32,176 bases of DNA, from NCBI GenBank assembly GCA_000435595.1, contig FR895344.1, positions 1-32,176 on the forward strand, in the 5' to 3' direction. The position numbers were made by a program, and so were the translations under genes. The number at the start of each line of letters is the position of its first letter. The stretch's first letter is position 1. This document shows, piece after piece, positions 15,788-23,586 of the stretch. The notes under the pieces were generated by a model, which did no database searches, had not been told where the DNA came from, and was given only the letters and a program-made list of their open reading frames with translations. This DNA comes from Firmicutes bacterium CAG:882. GTDB lineage: Bacteria; Bacillota; Clostridia; Lachnospirales; Lachnospiraceae.

Positions 15788-16008
15788 TTAATTTACATAA
15801 ATTCATGAATTTGCATAAATTCATTTTCCGTGGAAATACAGTAATATCATAGGAATTAAGCGTATTGTGATTGAAAAATGAATGTAAATGTAGTAGAATA
15901 ACGGTATAAGTGATACAAAAATACAGAAAATTTGTCAACAATCACAATGACAACATCTTTTTTGTTAAACAATACTTAAAGTATGTAAAAACAGTATAAA
16001 ACTTAGCT
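15788..16008 (+). promoter_or_regulatory. A/T-rich region between the two structured elements, likely operator and promoter zone
   Basis: This 221-bp stretch holds a direct repeat CATAAATTCAT at 15796-15806 and 15814-15824 (18 bp apart), which suits an AraC-family dimer; a palindrome TTTCC-GT-GGAAA at 15825-15836; and an inverted pair ATTGTGATTG (15864-15873) / CAATCACAAT (15939-15948). Several A/T-rich -10-like strings exist (for example TATAAA near 15995), but I cannot fix one promoter. The gene for an AraC regulator lies in the same locus. Confidence 0.5.
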
Positions 16009-16241
16009 GTGTATAATCCTCTATGTCCATGAATATCACGACTTTTGGGAGAAGTTTAGATGTTCTTATAACTCTGTTCACAGATTAGCCAAAGCCAACA
16101 TGGATGTTGGCTTAGATGCCAAAGTCCATGGATGGACGGCTGGCATCGGTGGCGTATATGGATGTAAGGTAAATCAGAGTTCTTAGAACATCTTGCTTCG
16201 GACAATGGAGTTGATATTCATGGACATAGAGGATTATACAC
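16009..16241. ncRNA. large structured foldback element, copy 2 (inverted relative to copy 1)
   Basis: Bases 16009-16038 and 16212-16241 are perfect 30-bp inverted repeats (starting GTGTATAATCCTCTATG). Inside, in reverse-complement orientation, are the same parts as copy 1: internal loop ACTCCATTGTCC / TCCCAAAAGTCG, helix GAAGCAAGATGTTCT / AGAACATCTAAACTTC, and hairpins GATGCCA/TGGCATC (16115-16121, 16141-16147) and AGCCAAC-ATGGAT-GTTGGCT (16093-16112). It ends 52 bp before the acetylesterase gene, so a transcript from upstream would carry it in its leader. Confidence 0.75.
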
Positions 16242-16293
16242 TCGAAATGTAATATGGTTTTTACACGCAAGCTTAAAGAAAAGAGGAACACAC

Positions 16294-17028
16294 ATGGCTT
16301 TATTGTCAGATACACCGCGAATCTTCTGGGCAGGAGATTCCACGGTTAAGCAGAATGATTTTACAAGCTATCCGCAGTGCGGTATAGGACAGGGATTTTC
16401 ACTTTTTGTCAGGAAGGAAATTCTCATTGTCAACCGTGCGGAGAATGGAAGAAGCACGAAGAGCTTTATTGATGAAGGAAGATTAGAATTTATTAAGGAG
16501 AATATACGCGAGGGAGATTTTCTCTTTGTACAGTTCGGACATAATGACGAGAAGAATGACCCATTGAGATATACGGAGCCACAGACAAGCTTTAAAGACA
16601 ATCTGAGAACTTTCATTAAGACGGCGAGGGATGTCGGGGCGTATCCGCTCCTTATAACACCATTGTACAGAAGGCTGTTTGTGTCGGAGGGGAAGCTTGT
16701 TGACAATACGCATCTTACATACCCGCAGGCAATGCTTGAGGTTGGTGAAGAGTGCAATGTACCGGTTATTGATTTGTGTACAATGAGCCGCCGAAAGATA
16801 GAAAAGACGGGAGATATGGACAGTAGAAAATGGTTCATGCATTTGGCACCGGGGGAGTTTCCTAATTATCCTGAGGGCAAGACGGATAACACTCATCTTC
16901 AGTATGCAGGCACTGTTGCATTTGCAGAGCTGATTGCAGCAGGAATAGCTAAGCTTGACAGCCCATACAGAGACATGCTCGTGAACCCTGACGATGTGAA
17001 AGAGGATGCAGCCTTATTAATCGACTAA
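16294..17028 (+). CDS. Rhamnogalacturonan acetylesterase-like SGNH hydrolase (CE12 type), cytoplasmic
   Basis: The enzyme probably removes acetyl groups from galacturonate residues of pectic fragments. SGNH blocks are clear: GDST with nucleophile Ser16 near the N-terminus, AENGRSTKSF (Gly of block II), FVQFGHNDEKND (Asn of block III), and the terminal DNTHLQYAG with Asp198 and His201. The 244 residues match a single catalytic domain. There is no signal peptide (MALLSDTPRIFWAG), so it works inside the cell after import. ATG at 16294 follows AAGAGG. It is preceded by a structured element and followed by another hairpin element before the next gene. Confidence 0.88.
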   Translation: MALLSDTPRIFWAGDSTVKQNDFTSYPQCGIGQGFSLFVRKEILIVNRAENGRSTKSFIDEGRLEFIKENIREGDFLFVQFGHNDEKNDPLRYTEPQTSFKDNLRTFIKTARDVGAYPLLITPLYRRLFVSEGKLVDNTHLTYPQAMLEVGEECNVPVIDLCTMSRRKIEKTGDMDSRKWFMHLAPGEFPNYPEGKTDNTHLQYAGTVAFAELIAAGIAKLDSPYRDMLVNPDDVKEDAALLID

Positions 17029-17044
17029 ATCAGTTGATGTTATA

Positions 17045-17187
17045 GATTACGCATATTTAATATATACACCGTCGACCCGCTCTCGCTTAATTGAAGCACA
17101 CAGCGGTACATAAGGCAATATAATACATTGCCTAAGTACCGGAGGCTTCAAAAAGTCGACTTGCGTATATGTTAAATATGCGTAATC
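17045..17187. repeat. nested 143-bp hairpin element after the acetylesterase gene
   Basis: A 23-bp outer stem (17045-17067 with 17165-17187, one wobble) encloses GTCGAC/GTCGAC (17071-17076, 17155-17160), GAAGC/GCTTC (17093-17097, 17145-17149), CGGTAC/GTACCG (17104-17109, 17136-17141) and GGCAAT/ATTGCC (17114-17119, 17127-17132). The GAAGC/GCTTC helix followed by AAAAGTC on the 3' side resembles the core of the elements at 15489 and 16009, so it may be a shorter relative. No T-run follows, so it is not a typical terminator. Confidence 0.75.
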
Positions 17188-17227
17188 AGAAAGTATTAAG
17201 TTAATTTTAGATTTGGAGGAATATAAC

Positions 17228-17929
17228 ATGACAACGAGAGATATTATTGACACTCTGCGCTACATGTCTGTTGAGAGCATGGGCGCGCCTGAGGGTGTCA
17301 TTGTGAGTCGTGCCGTGTGGGAGTATGGTACACTTCCGGAAGGCAACGAGAAGGAAGAACTTAAGAAGGCTATAGTTGATAAGGCTGAACAGATGAAGGA
17401 TAAGAAGACGGCAGTTGATGGGTGTGAATATCCGTCGGCGATGAATCTTCTGTATGCGGCATACAATTTGACAGGTGATGAGACATATAAGAGTGTGATA
17501 ACCGAGCTTGAGAAGTCGGAGACATATATGGGGCTTGCTTTTGATATGAATTATGAGACCATGTTCGGAGGCAAGGAACATTATCATGCACTCACCGTCA
17601 GATTCGCAGAACTTAAAAAGAGTGACAGAAATAATGAGATGCAGGAAGCACTCTTTATGCTTGCACTCGCGGATACGATTGCGGCCATTGCAGAACCTGT
17701 ATATGAGCTGTACAGAAGCCTTGTTGATATGTTCAGGGATGAGCTTGGACAGCTTATTGACAGGGCATGGGAACGCGAGGGAATAATGAGAAAGCATATA
17801 AGTGGTGAGCATGTAAATATCATGGCTGATGCGGATGCACAGTCGGTTATGCAGCTTGCTGTGAAAAAGGCATGTGCACTCAAGGTGGTTCTTGCCGAGA
17901 AGTATCAGGTATATGCAGAGCAGATGTAA
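17228..17929 (+). CDS. hypothetical helical protein of the pectin locus
   Basis: I do not recognise this 233-residue protein. It is acidic, has no signal peptide or membrane segment, and appears almost wholly alpha-helical. The stretch PSAMNLLYAAYNLTGDETYKSVITELEKSE is reminiscent of helical repeats in alpha/alpha-barrel sugar hydrolases such as GH88/GH105, but the protein is much too short for a full barrel and no catalytic motif can be named. ATG at 17228 is chosen because GGAGGA at 17215-17220 is 7 bases upstream. It sits between acetylesterase and GH28 genes, which suggests a part in pectin fragment handling. The bases around its stop codon are duplicated in tandem. Confidence 0.75.
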   Translation: MTTRDIIDTLRYMSVESMGAPEGVIVSRAVWEYGTLPEGNEKEELKKAIVDKAEQMKDKKTAVDGCEYPSAMNLLYAAYNLTGDETYKSVITELEKSETYMGLAFDMNYETMFGGKEHYHALTVRFAELKKSDRNNEMQEALFMLALADTIAAIAEPVYELYRSLVDMFRDELGQLIDRAWEREGIMRKHISGEHVNIMADADAQSVMQLAVKKACALKVVLAEKYQVYAEQM

Positions 17930-17956
17930 GCATATATGCAGAGCAGATGTAAGCAT
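17911..17956 (+). repeat. 23-bp perfect tandem duplication over a stop codon
   Basis: The unit beginning ATATGCAGAGCAGATGTAAG occurs at 17911-17933 and 17934-17956. The first copy encodes the last residues (YAEQM) and the stop of the 233-residue protein; the second is untranslated. Confidence 0.9.
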
Positions 17957-18066
17957 ATACGCAAGCGGGTATATGAAATATAAACATATGCAAAATACGG
18001 TAAATTAAAAGTATCGGACATTTAATAAAATAAGCCGCGGATATGCGGCGGAACGGAGTGAATTAT

Positions 18067-19656
18067 ATGGAGCTTGGTCTGGTTGCAAAGACATCAAGAA
18101 ATGTCTGCATAGAGCTTAAAAATACGGGTATTTTCTACACGGATACACCTAATTATGATATTTATGTTAATGGAGTATACACGCAGTCGACGAACCGCGT
18201 TATTACTTCAATTTACGGGCTTTTGCCGGATACGGATTACAGCATTGAGGTTGTTGAGAGCGGTGAGGCTGGAAATGCGGGCACTAAAAATGAGAATAAC
18301 AAGGGATATATAGATGTACACACCGATTATGAGTATGTGACGCTTAATGTACGCGACTTCGGAGCATACGGCAACGGTGAACATGACGATACACTTGCGA
18401 TACAGACTGCCATTATGGCATGCCCTAAGGGTGGAAGAGTGTTTGTTCCGGCGGGAGTGTATAAGATTACATCACTTTTCTTAAAGAGTGACCTTGTGCT
18501 TGACCTTGCGAAGGATGCTGTTTTGTCAGCGTTTACGGAGAGGGAGAAGTTCGGTATACTTCCCGGCATGATTCAGAGCTATGACGAGAAGGATGAGTAT
18601 AATTTAGGAACATGGGAAGGAAATCCGCTTGATTGTTTTACGGGTATAATCACGGGAATCAATGTTGAGAATGTGGTTATAACAGGTGAAGGAACAATCG
18701 ACGGATGTGCAGGCTTTGACAATTGGTGGAAGGACTGCAAGATAAGAAAGATTGCGTGGAGACCGAGACTTGTGTTCATCAGCCATTGCAAAAATGTGGT
18801 TCTTCACGGTGTGACCGTGACAAATTCACCTTCATGGACGCTGCACCCGTATTTTACGGAGAATATAAGATTTGTCGATTTGAAGGTAATTAACCCGGCC
18901 GATTCACACAATACGGACGGGCTTGATCCTGAGTCCTGCAAGGGTGTGGAGATTGTCGGTGTATACTTCTCGGTTGGCGATGACTGTATAGCAATAAAGT
19001 CAGGCAAGATATATATGGGAAGAAAGCATAAGATTCCTACCTCCGATATGCTTGTACGCCAGTCCTGCATGCGTGACGGACATGGTGCCGTTACGGTGGG
19101 AAGCGAGATTGCTGCAGGTGTTAACAATGTAAAGATTACCGATTGTCTGTTCCTCAATACCGACAGAGGCTTGCGTGTAAAGACAAGAAGAGGAAGAGGA
19201 AAAGATTCCGTTCTTGATAATATTACATTTGAAAACATCAAGATGGACAATGTCATGACTCCGTTTGTTGTCAACAGCTTCTATTTCTGTGACCCGGATG
19301 GAAAGACAGAATATGTGGGAAGCAGGAATCCGCTTCCTGTCGACGACAGGACACCTAGAATTGACAGACTGACCTTCAGAAACATCGAGTGCCATAACTG
19401 CCATGTGGCAGGAGCGTATATATACGGACTTCCTGAGCAGAAGATTGCGGAGGTTACGATGGAGAACGTCCACATCGACTATGCGCAGGATGCCAAGTCG
19501 GGTGTTGCAGCGATGATGCTCGGCTGCGACGCTTCAAGCAGGCGCGGAATTGTGGCAGCCAACGTAAAGAAGCTCAACCTTGTAAATGTGAAGGTTGAGG
19601 GAGCGGCGACGGAGCCGTACGAACTCATCAACGTGGATTCGATAATGAGCAAATAA
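18067..19656 (+). CDS. GH28 family glycoside hydrolase (polygalacturonase-type), cytoplasmic
   Basis: The 529-residue enzyme has an N-terminal fibronectin-III-like domain (about 1-88, ending before VTLNVRDFGAYGNGEHDDTLA) and a right-handed beta-helix catalytic domain. GH28 active-site motifs are present: N282-T-D284, G304-D-D306, G-H339-G and R370-V-K372. The family hydrolyses galacturonic-acid linkages in homogalacturonan or rhamnogalacturonan; the rhamnose genes downstream favour the latter or an exo-acting enzyme on imported oligomers. There is no signal peptide. ATG at 18067 follows CGGAG; the frame is open from 18043. It is 23 bp upstream of the AraC regulator gene and probably co-transcribed with it. 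Confidence 0.92.
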   Translation: MELGLVAKTSRNVCIELKNTGIFYTDTPNYDIYVNGVYTQSTNRVITSIYGLLPDTDYSIEVVESGEAGNAGTKNENNKGYIDVHTDYEYVTLNVRDFGAYGNGEHDDTLAIQTAIMACPKGGRVFVPAGVYKITSLFLKSDLVLDLAKDAVLSAFTEREKFGILPGMIQSYDEKDEYNLGTWEGNPLDCFTGIITGINVENVVITGEGTIDGCAGFDNWWKDCKIRKIAWRPRLVFISHCKNVVLHGVTVTNSPSWTLHPYFTENIRFVDLKVINPADSHNTDGLDPESCKGVEIVGVYFSVGDDCIAIKSGKIYMGRKHKIPTSDMLVRQSCMRDGHGAVTVGSEIAAGVNNVKITDCLFLNTDRGLRVKTRRGRGKDSVLDNITFENIKMDNVMTPFVVNSFYFCDPDGKTEYVGSRNPLPVDDRTPRIDRLTFRNIECHNCHVAGAYIYGLPEQKIAEVTMENVHIDYAQDAKSGVAAMMLGCDASSRRGIVAANVKKLNLVNVKVEGAATEPYELINVDSIMSK

Positions 19657-19679
19657 TCAGTAAAAATGAGGGAGCGCTT

Positions 19680-20654
19680 ATGAACAAAGAGCTTCTCGAT
19701 ATTTTGAGAAAAATAACGCCCGAGGAGCAGGAGATTCTCTCGGGCAAAAAGATAAGCAAAGACCGCTATTCTTCCACGGGTGAATTCACCATCCGTGGAG
19801 AGAAGATGCTCGACAAGGGAAGTCTTATCAATATAAGAACGCATACGCGGTTCGTAGCTTTCCCTAAGCATCGACATGATTACATTGAGATAATCTATAT
19901 GTGCAGCGGAAGCACCACACACGTTATCAATAGTGATACCAAGATTGTGTTAGAACAGGGGAATCTTCTCTTCCTCAATCAGTTTTCTTATCATGAGATA
20001 CTTCCGGCGGGCGAGGATGACATTGCGGTGAACTTCATTGTCAGACCTGAATTTTTTGATGTGGCGTTCGATATGATGGAGGAGGAGAATGTGCTGAGAA
20101 AATTCATAGTCAGCACCCTCTGCAACAATACCGATGAGGCGGCTTATCTGCATTTTAACGTCTCGGACATACTTCCGATACAGAATCTGGTCGAGAATAT
20201 GGTGTGGTCGCTCGTGAATAAGCAGAGCAACAACCGACGTATCAACCAGACTACGATGGGACTTCTCTTTTTGCAGCTTATGAACTATGTCGATAAGCTT
20301 GAGCAGGACGGGAACACGCTAGATGTCGGCAATGAGAACAGGATTTCCTTCGCGACGCTTAAGTATGTGGAGGAGAATTACAGGGACGGCTCGCTTGCGG
20401 AACTTGCTAACCGCCTTAATATGTCGATATACTCGCTCTCGCGCCATGTAAAGCAGGCTACGGGGTACAATTTTAAGGAGCTTTTGCAGATTAAAAGGTT
20501 TAACAAGTCGGTGCAGCTCCTCACGGAGACGACGCTTCCGATAGCGGATATTATAGCGGCGGTCGGGTATGATAACACGAGTTATTTTTTCAGGGTATTC
20601 AAAGAAAAATATGGCTGCAGCCCAAAACATTACAGGGATGAACGTTGCAAATAA
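19680..20654 (+). CDS. AraC-family transcriptional regulator (RhaS/RhaR-like)
   Basis: The 324-residue protein has an N-terminal cupin-like sensor domain (FPKHRHDYIEIIYMCSGSTTHVI at about residues 60-85) and a C-terminal pair of helix-turn-helix motifs (LAELANRLNMSIYSLSRHVKQATG and IADIIAAVGYDNTSYFFRVFKEKYGCSPKHYR). It probably binds a sugar from pectin, such as rhamnose, and activates this locus. Candidate sites are the direct repeats at 15796-15824. ATG at 19680 follows GAGGGAG. A terminator stem overlaps its stop codon. Confidence 0.9.
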   Translation: MNKELLDILRKITPEEQEILSGKKISKDRYSSTGEFTIRGEKMLDKGSLINIRTHTRFVAFPKHRHDYIEIIYMCSGSTTHVINSDTKIVLEQGNLLFLNQFSYHEILPAGEDDIAVNFIVRPEFFDVAFDMMEEENVLRKFIVSTLCNNTDEAAYLHFNVSDILPIQNLVENMVWSLVNKQSNNRRINQTTMGLLFLQLMNYVDKLEQDGNTLDVGNENRISFATLKYVEENYRDGSLAELANRLNMSIYSLSRHVKQATGYNFKELLQIKRFNKSVQLLTETTLPIADIIAAVGYDNTSYFFRVFKEKYGCSPKHYRDERCK

Positions 20655-20687
20655 GGACGTATTTTTGACCAATATACGTCCTTTTAT
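20653..20687 (+). terminator. intrinsic terminator after the AraC regulator gene
   Basis: AAGGACGTAT (20653-20662) and ATACGTCCTT (20674-20683) form a perfect 10-bp stem that includes the last stop-codon bases, followed by a T-rich run. A TATAAT at 20705-20710 just downstream, without a clear -35, may mark a promoter for rhaB. Confidence 0.75.
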
Positions 20688-20754
20688 TATGTCCTTTTTT
20701 GAGCTATAATGAATATAGTTTATGGCGGTTGAGCGCGGAAGATTGGAGGATTAT

Positions 20755-22155
20755 ATGAGCAATTACTATCTGGCTGTTGACATTGGGGCGTCAAGCGGAA
20801 GGCATATTCTCGGACATGTTGAGGACGGTAAGATTACCTATGAGGAGGTATATCGTTTCGAGAACAATCTGGAGAAGAGGGACGGACATCTGTGCTGGAA
20901 TATTGACAGATTGTTCGAGGAGATTGTGAACGGTATTGCCAAGTGTAAGGAGATTGGAAAGATTCCGGTATCTATGGGGATTGACACCTGGGGAGTGGAT
21001 TTCGTTCTTCTTGACGAGAATGATAAGGTTCTCGGAGACACCGTGGCATACAGAGATTCAAGAACAGAGGGCATAGACAAGGAACTTTATAAGGTGATTC
21101 CCGAGAAGGAGCTCTATGCGAGAACAGGTATACAGAAGGCATTGTTTAACTCAGTATATCAGCTCTATGCAATCAAGAAGGAGCATCCGGAATATATTGA
21201 GAATGCGAAGAGCTTTCTCATGATTCCCGAATATTTTAACTTCCTTCTTACGGGAGTTAAGAAGAATGAGTACACCAATGCGACTACGGGACAGCTCGTG
21301 AATGCCGTTACCAAGGATTGGGATTATGAGATAATAGACCGTCTCGGCTACAACAGAGAGATGTTCGGAAAGCTCAACCTTCCTAAGACATCGGTTGGAA
21401 TGCTTAAGAAAGAGATTATTGACAGAGTGGGATTTGACATGGAGGTTGTTCTCCCTGCAACTCACGACACAGGCTCGGCTGTCATGGCGGTTCCGGCAAA
21501 CGATGATGATTTCATATATCTGAGCTCAGGTACCTGGTCACTTATGGGCATTGAGAGAAAGGAAGCCGACTGCTCGGAGAAGAGCTGTGAGTATAATTTC
21601 ACGAATGAGGGCGGCTATGACTATCGTTTCAGATATCTTAAGAATATCATGGGCTTATGGATGATTCAGTCAGTCAGAAGAGAGCAGCCGACGAAGCTTC
21701 CGTTCCAGGAGCTTATTGCGCTGGCACAGAAGGAGGAGGCTTTCACTTCGAGAGTCAATGTGAATGATCAGTCCTTCCTTGCACCTGAGAGCATGACTGA
21801 GGCTATAAGGACATATTGCAGGAATTTAGGTCAGGCTGTTCCTGAGAATCTCGGACAGGTGCTTCAGTGCATCTACAACTCACTTGCTGACAGCTACGCT
21901 GAGACGGTAAAGCAGATTGAGGAGATTACGGGAAGAACCTACAAGCGACTTCACATTGTGGGCGGAGGCTGTCAGGATCAGTACCTCAACAAAAAGACGA
22001 TGGAAGCGACAGGCAAGGAAGTGTATGCAGGTCCTGTTGAGGGAACTGCACTCGGAAATCTTATGGCTCAGATGTTAAAGGGCGGCGAGTTCGCAACACT
22101 TGAGGCTGCAAGAAGCTGTGTAGCAGAATCCTTCGATATCAAGAAGGTAGGATAA
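20755..22155 (+). CDS. rhaB: L-rhamnulokinase
   Basis: RhaB phosphorylates L-rhamnulose to L-rhamnulose 1-phosphate. The 466-residue FGGY-family kinase starts YYLAVDIGASSGRHILG (phosphate 1 motif), has GIDTWGVDFVLLD with the conserved aspartate, PATHDTGSAVMAVP, YLSSGTWSLMGIE and the C-terminal HIVGGGCQDQYLNK typical of rhamnulokinases. ATG at 20755 follows GGAGG by 6 bases; an in-frame ATG at 20722 has no ribosome site. It is 71 bp upstream of rhaA, and the order rhaB-rhaA fits one operon. Confidence 0.96.
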   Translation: MSNYYLAVDIGASSGRHILGHVEDGKITYEEVYRFENNLEKRDGHLCWNIDRLFEEIVNGIAKCKEIGKIPVSMGIDTWGVDFVLLDENDKVLGDTVAYRDSRTEGIDKELYKVIPEKELYARTGIQKALFNSVYQLYAIKKEHPEYIENAKSFLMIPEYFNFLLTGVKKNEYTNATTGQLVNAVTKDWDYEIIDRLGYNREMFGKLNLPKTSVGMLKKEIIDRVGFDMEVVLPATHDTGSAVMAVPANDDDFIYLSSGTWSLMGIERKEADCSEKSCEYNFTNEGGYDYRFRYLKNIMGLWMIQSVRREQPTKLPFQELIALAQKEEAFTSRVNVNDQSFLAPESMTEAIRTYCRNLGQAVPENLGQVLQCIYNSLADSYAETVKQIEEITGRTYKRLHIVGGGCQDQYLNKKTMEATGKEVYAGPVEGTALGNLMAQMLKGGEFATLEAARSCVAESFDIKKVG

Positions 22156-22226
22156 TTTCCCGAAATCAAGCCGGGTCTATTTCCCGACATATTATATGAT
22201 TAATTTATGAAAGGTGGATTTTAAAA

Positions 22227-23492
22227 ATGTACGATGTTGAAAAGGGTTATCAGATGGCAAAGGATTTCTACGCTCAGTATGGAGTTGACGTAGATAAGGC
22301 GATTGAAATCGCGGACAGAGTTCCAATCTCCATGCACTGCTGGCAGGGCGATGACGTTGCAGGTCTTGAGAAGAAGGGCGACGATGCACTCACAGGCGGT
22401 ATTCAGGCAACAGGAAACTATCCTGGCAAGGCTGGAAATGCCGAGGAGTTAAGACAGGATATCGAGGAGGCTATGAAGTTCATCCCGGGAGAGTTAAAGC
22501 TTAACCTTCATGCAAGCTACTTAGAGGCAGACACTTTCGTTGACAGAGATGCAATCGAGCCAAAGCATTTTGACAAGTGGGTAGACTGGGCTAACGAGCA
22601 TAATATCGGTCTTGATTTTAACCCTACATATTTTTCACATCCAAAGAGCTCGAACGGAACACTCTCAGCAGCAGATGACGATGTTCGTAACTTCTGGATT
22701 GAGCACGGTATCAGAAGCCGTAAGATTGGTCAGTATTTTTATGAAAAGACTGGCAAGGTATGTGTTATCAACCACTGGACACCTGATGGAGACAAGGAGG
22801 TTCCTGTTGATACACTTGCTCCGAGACTCAGACTTAAGGACAGCTATGACAAGATTTTTGAGGCTACGAAGGATGTTAAGGGCGTTATGGACGGTATTGA
22901 GTCCAAGGTATTCGGTATCGGACTTGAAAGCTATACAGTAGGCTCACATGAGTTCTGCATGGGTTATGTAATGAATGCAAAGAGCGACCATATCATGATG
23001 ACACTCGATACAGGACACTATCATCCTACAGAGGTTGTATCCGCTAAGCTTTCAGGCGTATACACATTCGCAGACCACGCTCTTTTACATGTATCACGTC
23101 CTGTACGCTGGGATTCCGACCATGTAGTAAGCTTCGACGATGAGACAAGAGCCATCATGGAGGAGCTTGTGCGCATGGGTAAGCTCGAGGATACTTACAT
23201 TGCAACCGACTTCTTCGATGCGTCAATCAACCGTATCGCAGCATGGGTAATTGGTATCCGCAACACAAGAAAGGCTATGCTTGCAGCTCTCTTACAGCCG
23301 GTTGACACAATGAAGAAGATTGAGAAGGACGGCGATGTGAGCGGCAGACTTGCATACAAGGAAGAGTTCAAGGCAGCTCCGTTCGCACTTGTATGGGATT
23401 ACTACTGTGCTAAGAAGGGTGCAGGCGTAGGTCTTACATGGCTTGATGATGTACGCGCTTACGAGAAGGATGTTCTCTCTAAGAGACAGTAA
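22227..23492 (+). CDS. rhaA: L-rhamnose isomerase
   Basis: RhaA converts L-rhamnose to L-rhamnulose with divalent metals, just before RhaB in the pathway. The 421-residue protein matches the family length and shows VPISMHCWQGDDVAGLE near the N-terminus, LNLHASYLEAD, LDFNPTYFSHPKS, VINHWTPDGDKEVPVD and DTGHYHPTEVVS, stretches that carry metal-binding Glu, Asp and His. ATG at 22227 follows GAAAGGTGG. The third enzyme, rhamnulose-1-phosphate aldolase, is not in the window. A strong terminator closes the unit. Confidence 0.96.
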   Translation: MYDVEKGYQMAKDFYAQYGVDVDKAIEIADRVPISMHCWQGDDVAGLEKKGDDALTGGIQATGNYPGKAGNAEELRQDIEEAMKFIPGELKLNLHASYLEADTFVDRDAIEPKHFDKWVDWANEHNIGLDFNPTYFSHPKSSNGTLSAADDDVRNFWIEHGIRSRKIGQYFYEKTGKVCVINHWTPDGDKEVPVDTLAPRLRLKDSYDKIFEATKDVKGVMDGIESKVFGIGLESYTVGSHEFCMGYVMNAKSDHIMMTLDTGHYHPTEVVSAKLSGVYTFADHALLHVSRPVRWDSDHVVSFDDETRAIMEELVRMGKLEDTYIATDFFDASINRIAAWVIGIRNTRKAMLAALLQPVDTMKKIEKDGDVSGRLAYKEEFKAAPFALVWDYYCAKKGAGVGLTWLDDVRAYEKDVLSKRQ

Positions 23493-23528
23493 GTAACTAA
23501 AAAACTAAGTTGGTTAGATTTAATACAT

Positions 23529-23569
23529 AATCCGGCATGGAGAATATCGCTCCGTGCCGGATTTTTTGT
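23529..23569 (+). terminator. intrinsic terminator of the rhamnose operon
   Basis: AATCCGGCATGGAG (23529-23542) pairs with CTCCGTGCCGGATT (23550-23563), 14 bp with one G-U and a 7-base loop, followed by six T. Confidence 0.95.
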
Positions 23570-23586
23570 CGATAAGATAAGATTGA

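Noticed and set aside
17207..17956. 249-residue open frame on the minus strand
   Set aside because: It lies wholly antisense to the 233-residue gene, which has a strong ribosome site; its composition is that of a shadow frame and it has no ribosome site of its own.
18804..19473. Two minus-strand open frames of about 156 residues
   Set aside because: Both are antisense to the conserved core of the GH28 gene, including its active-site codons.
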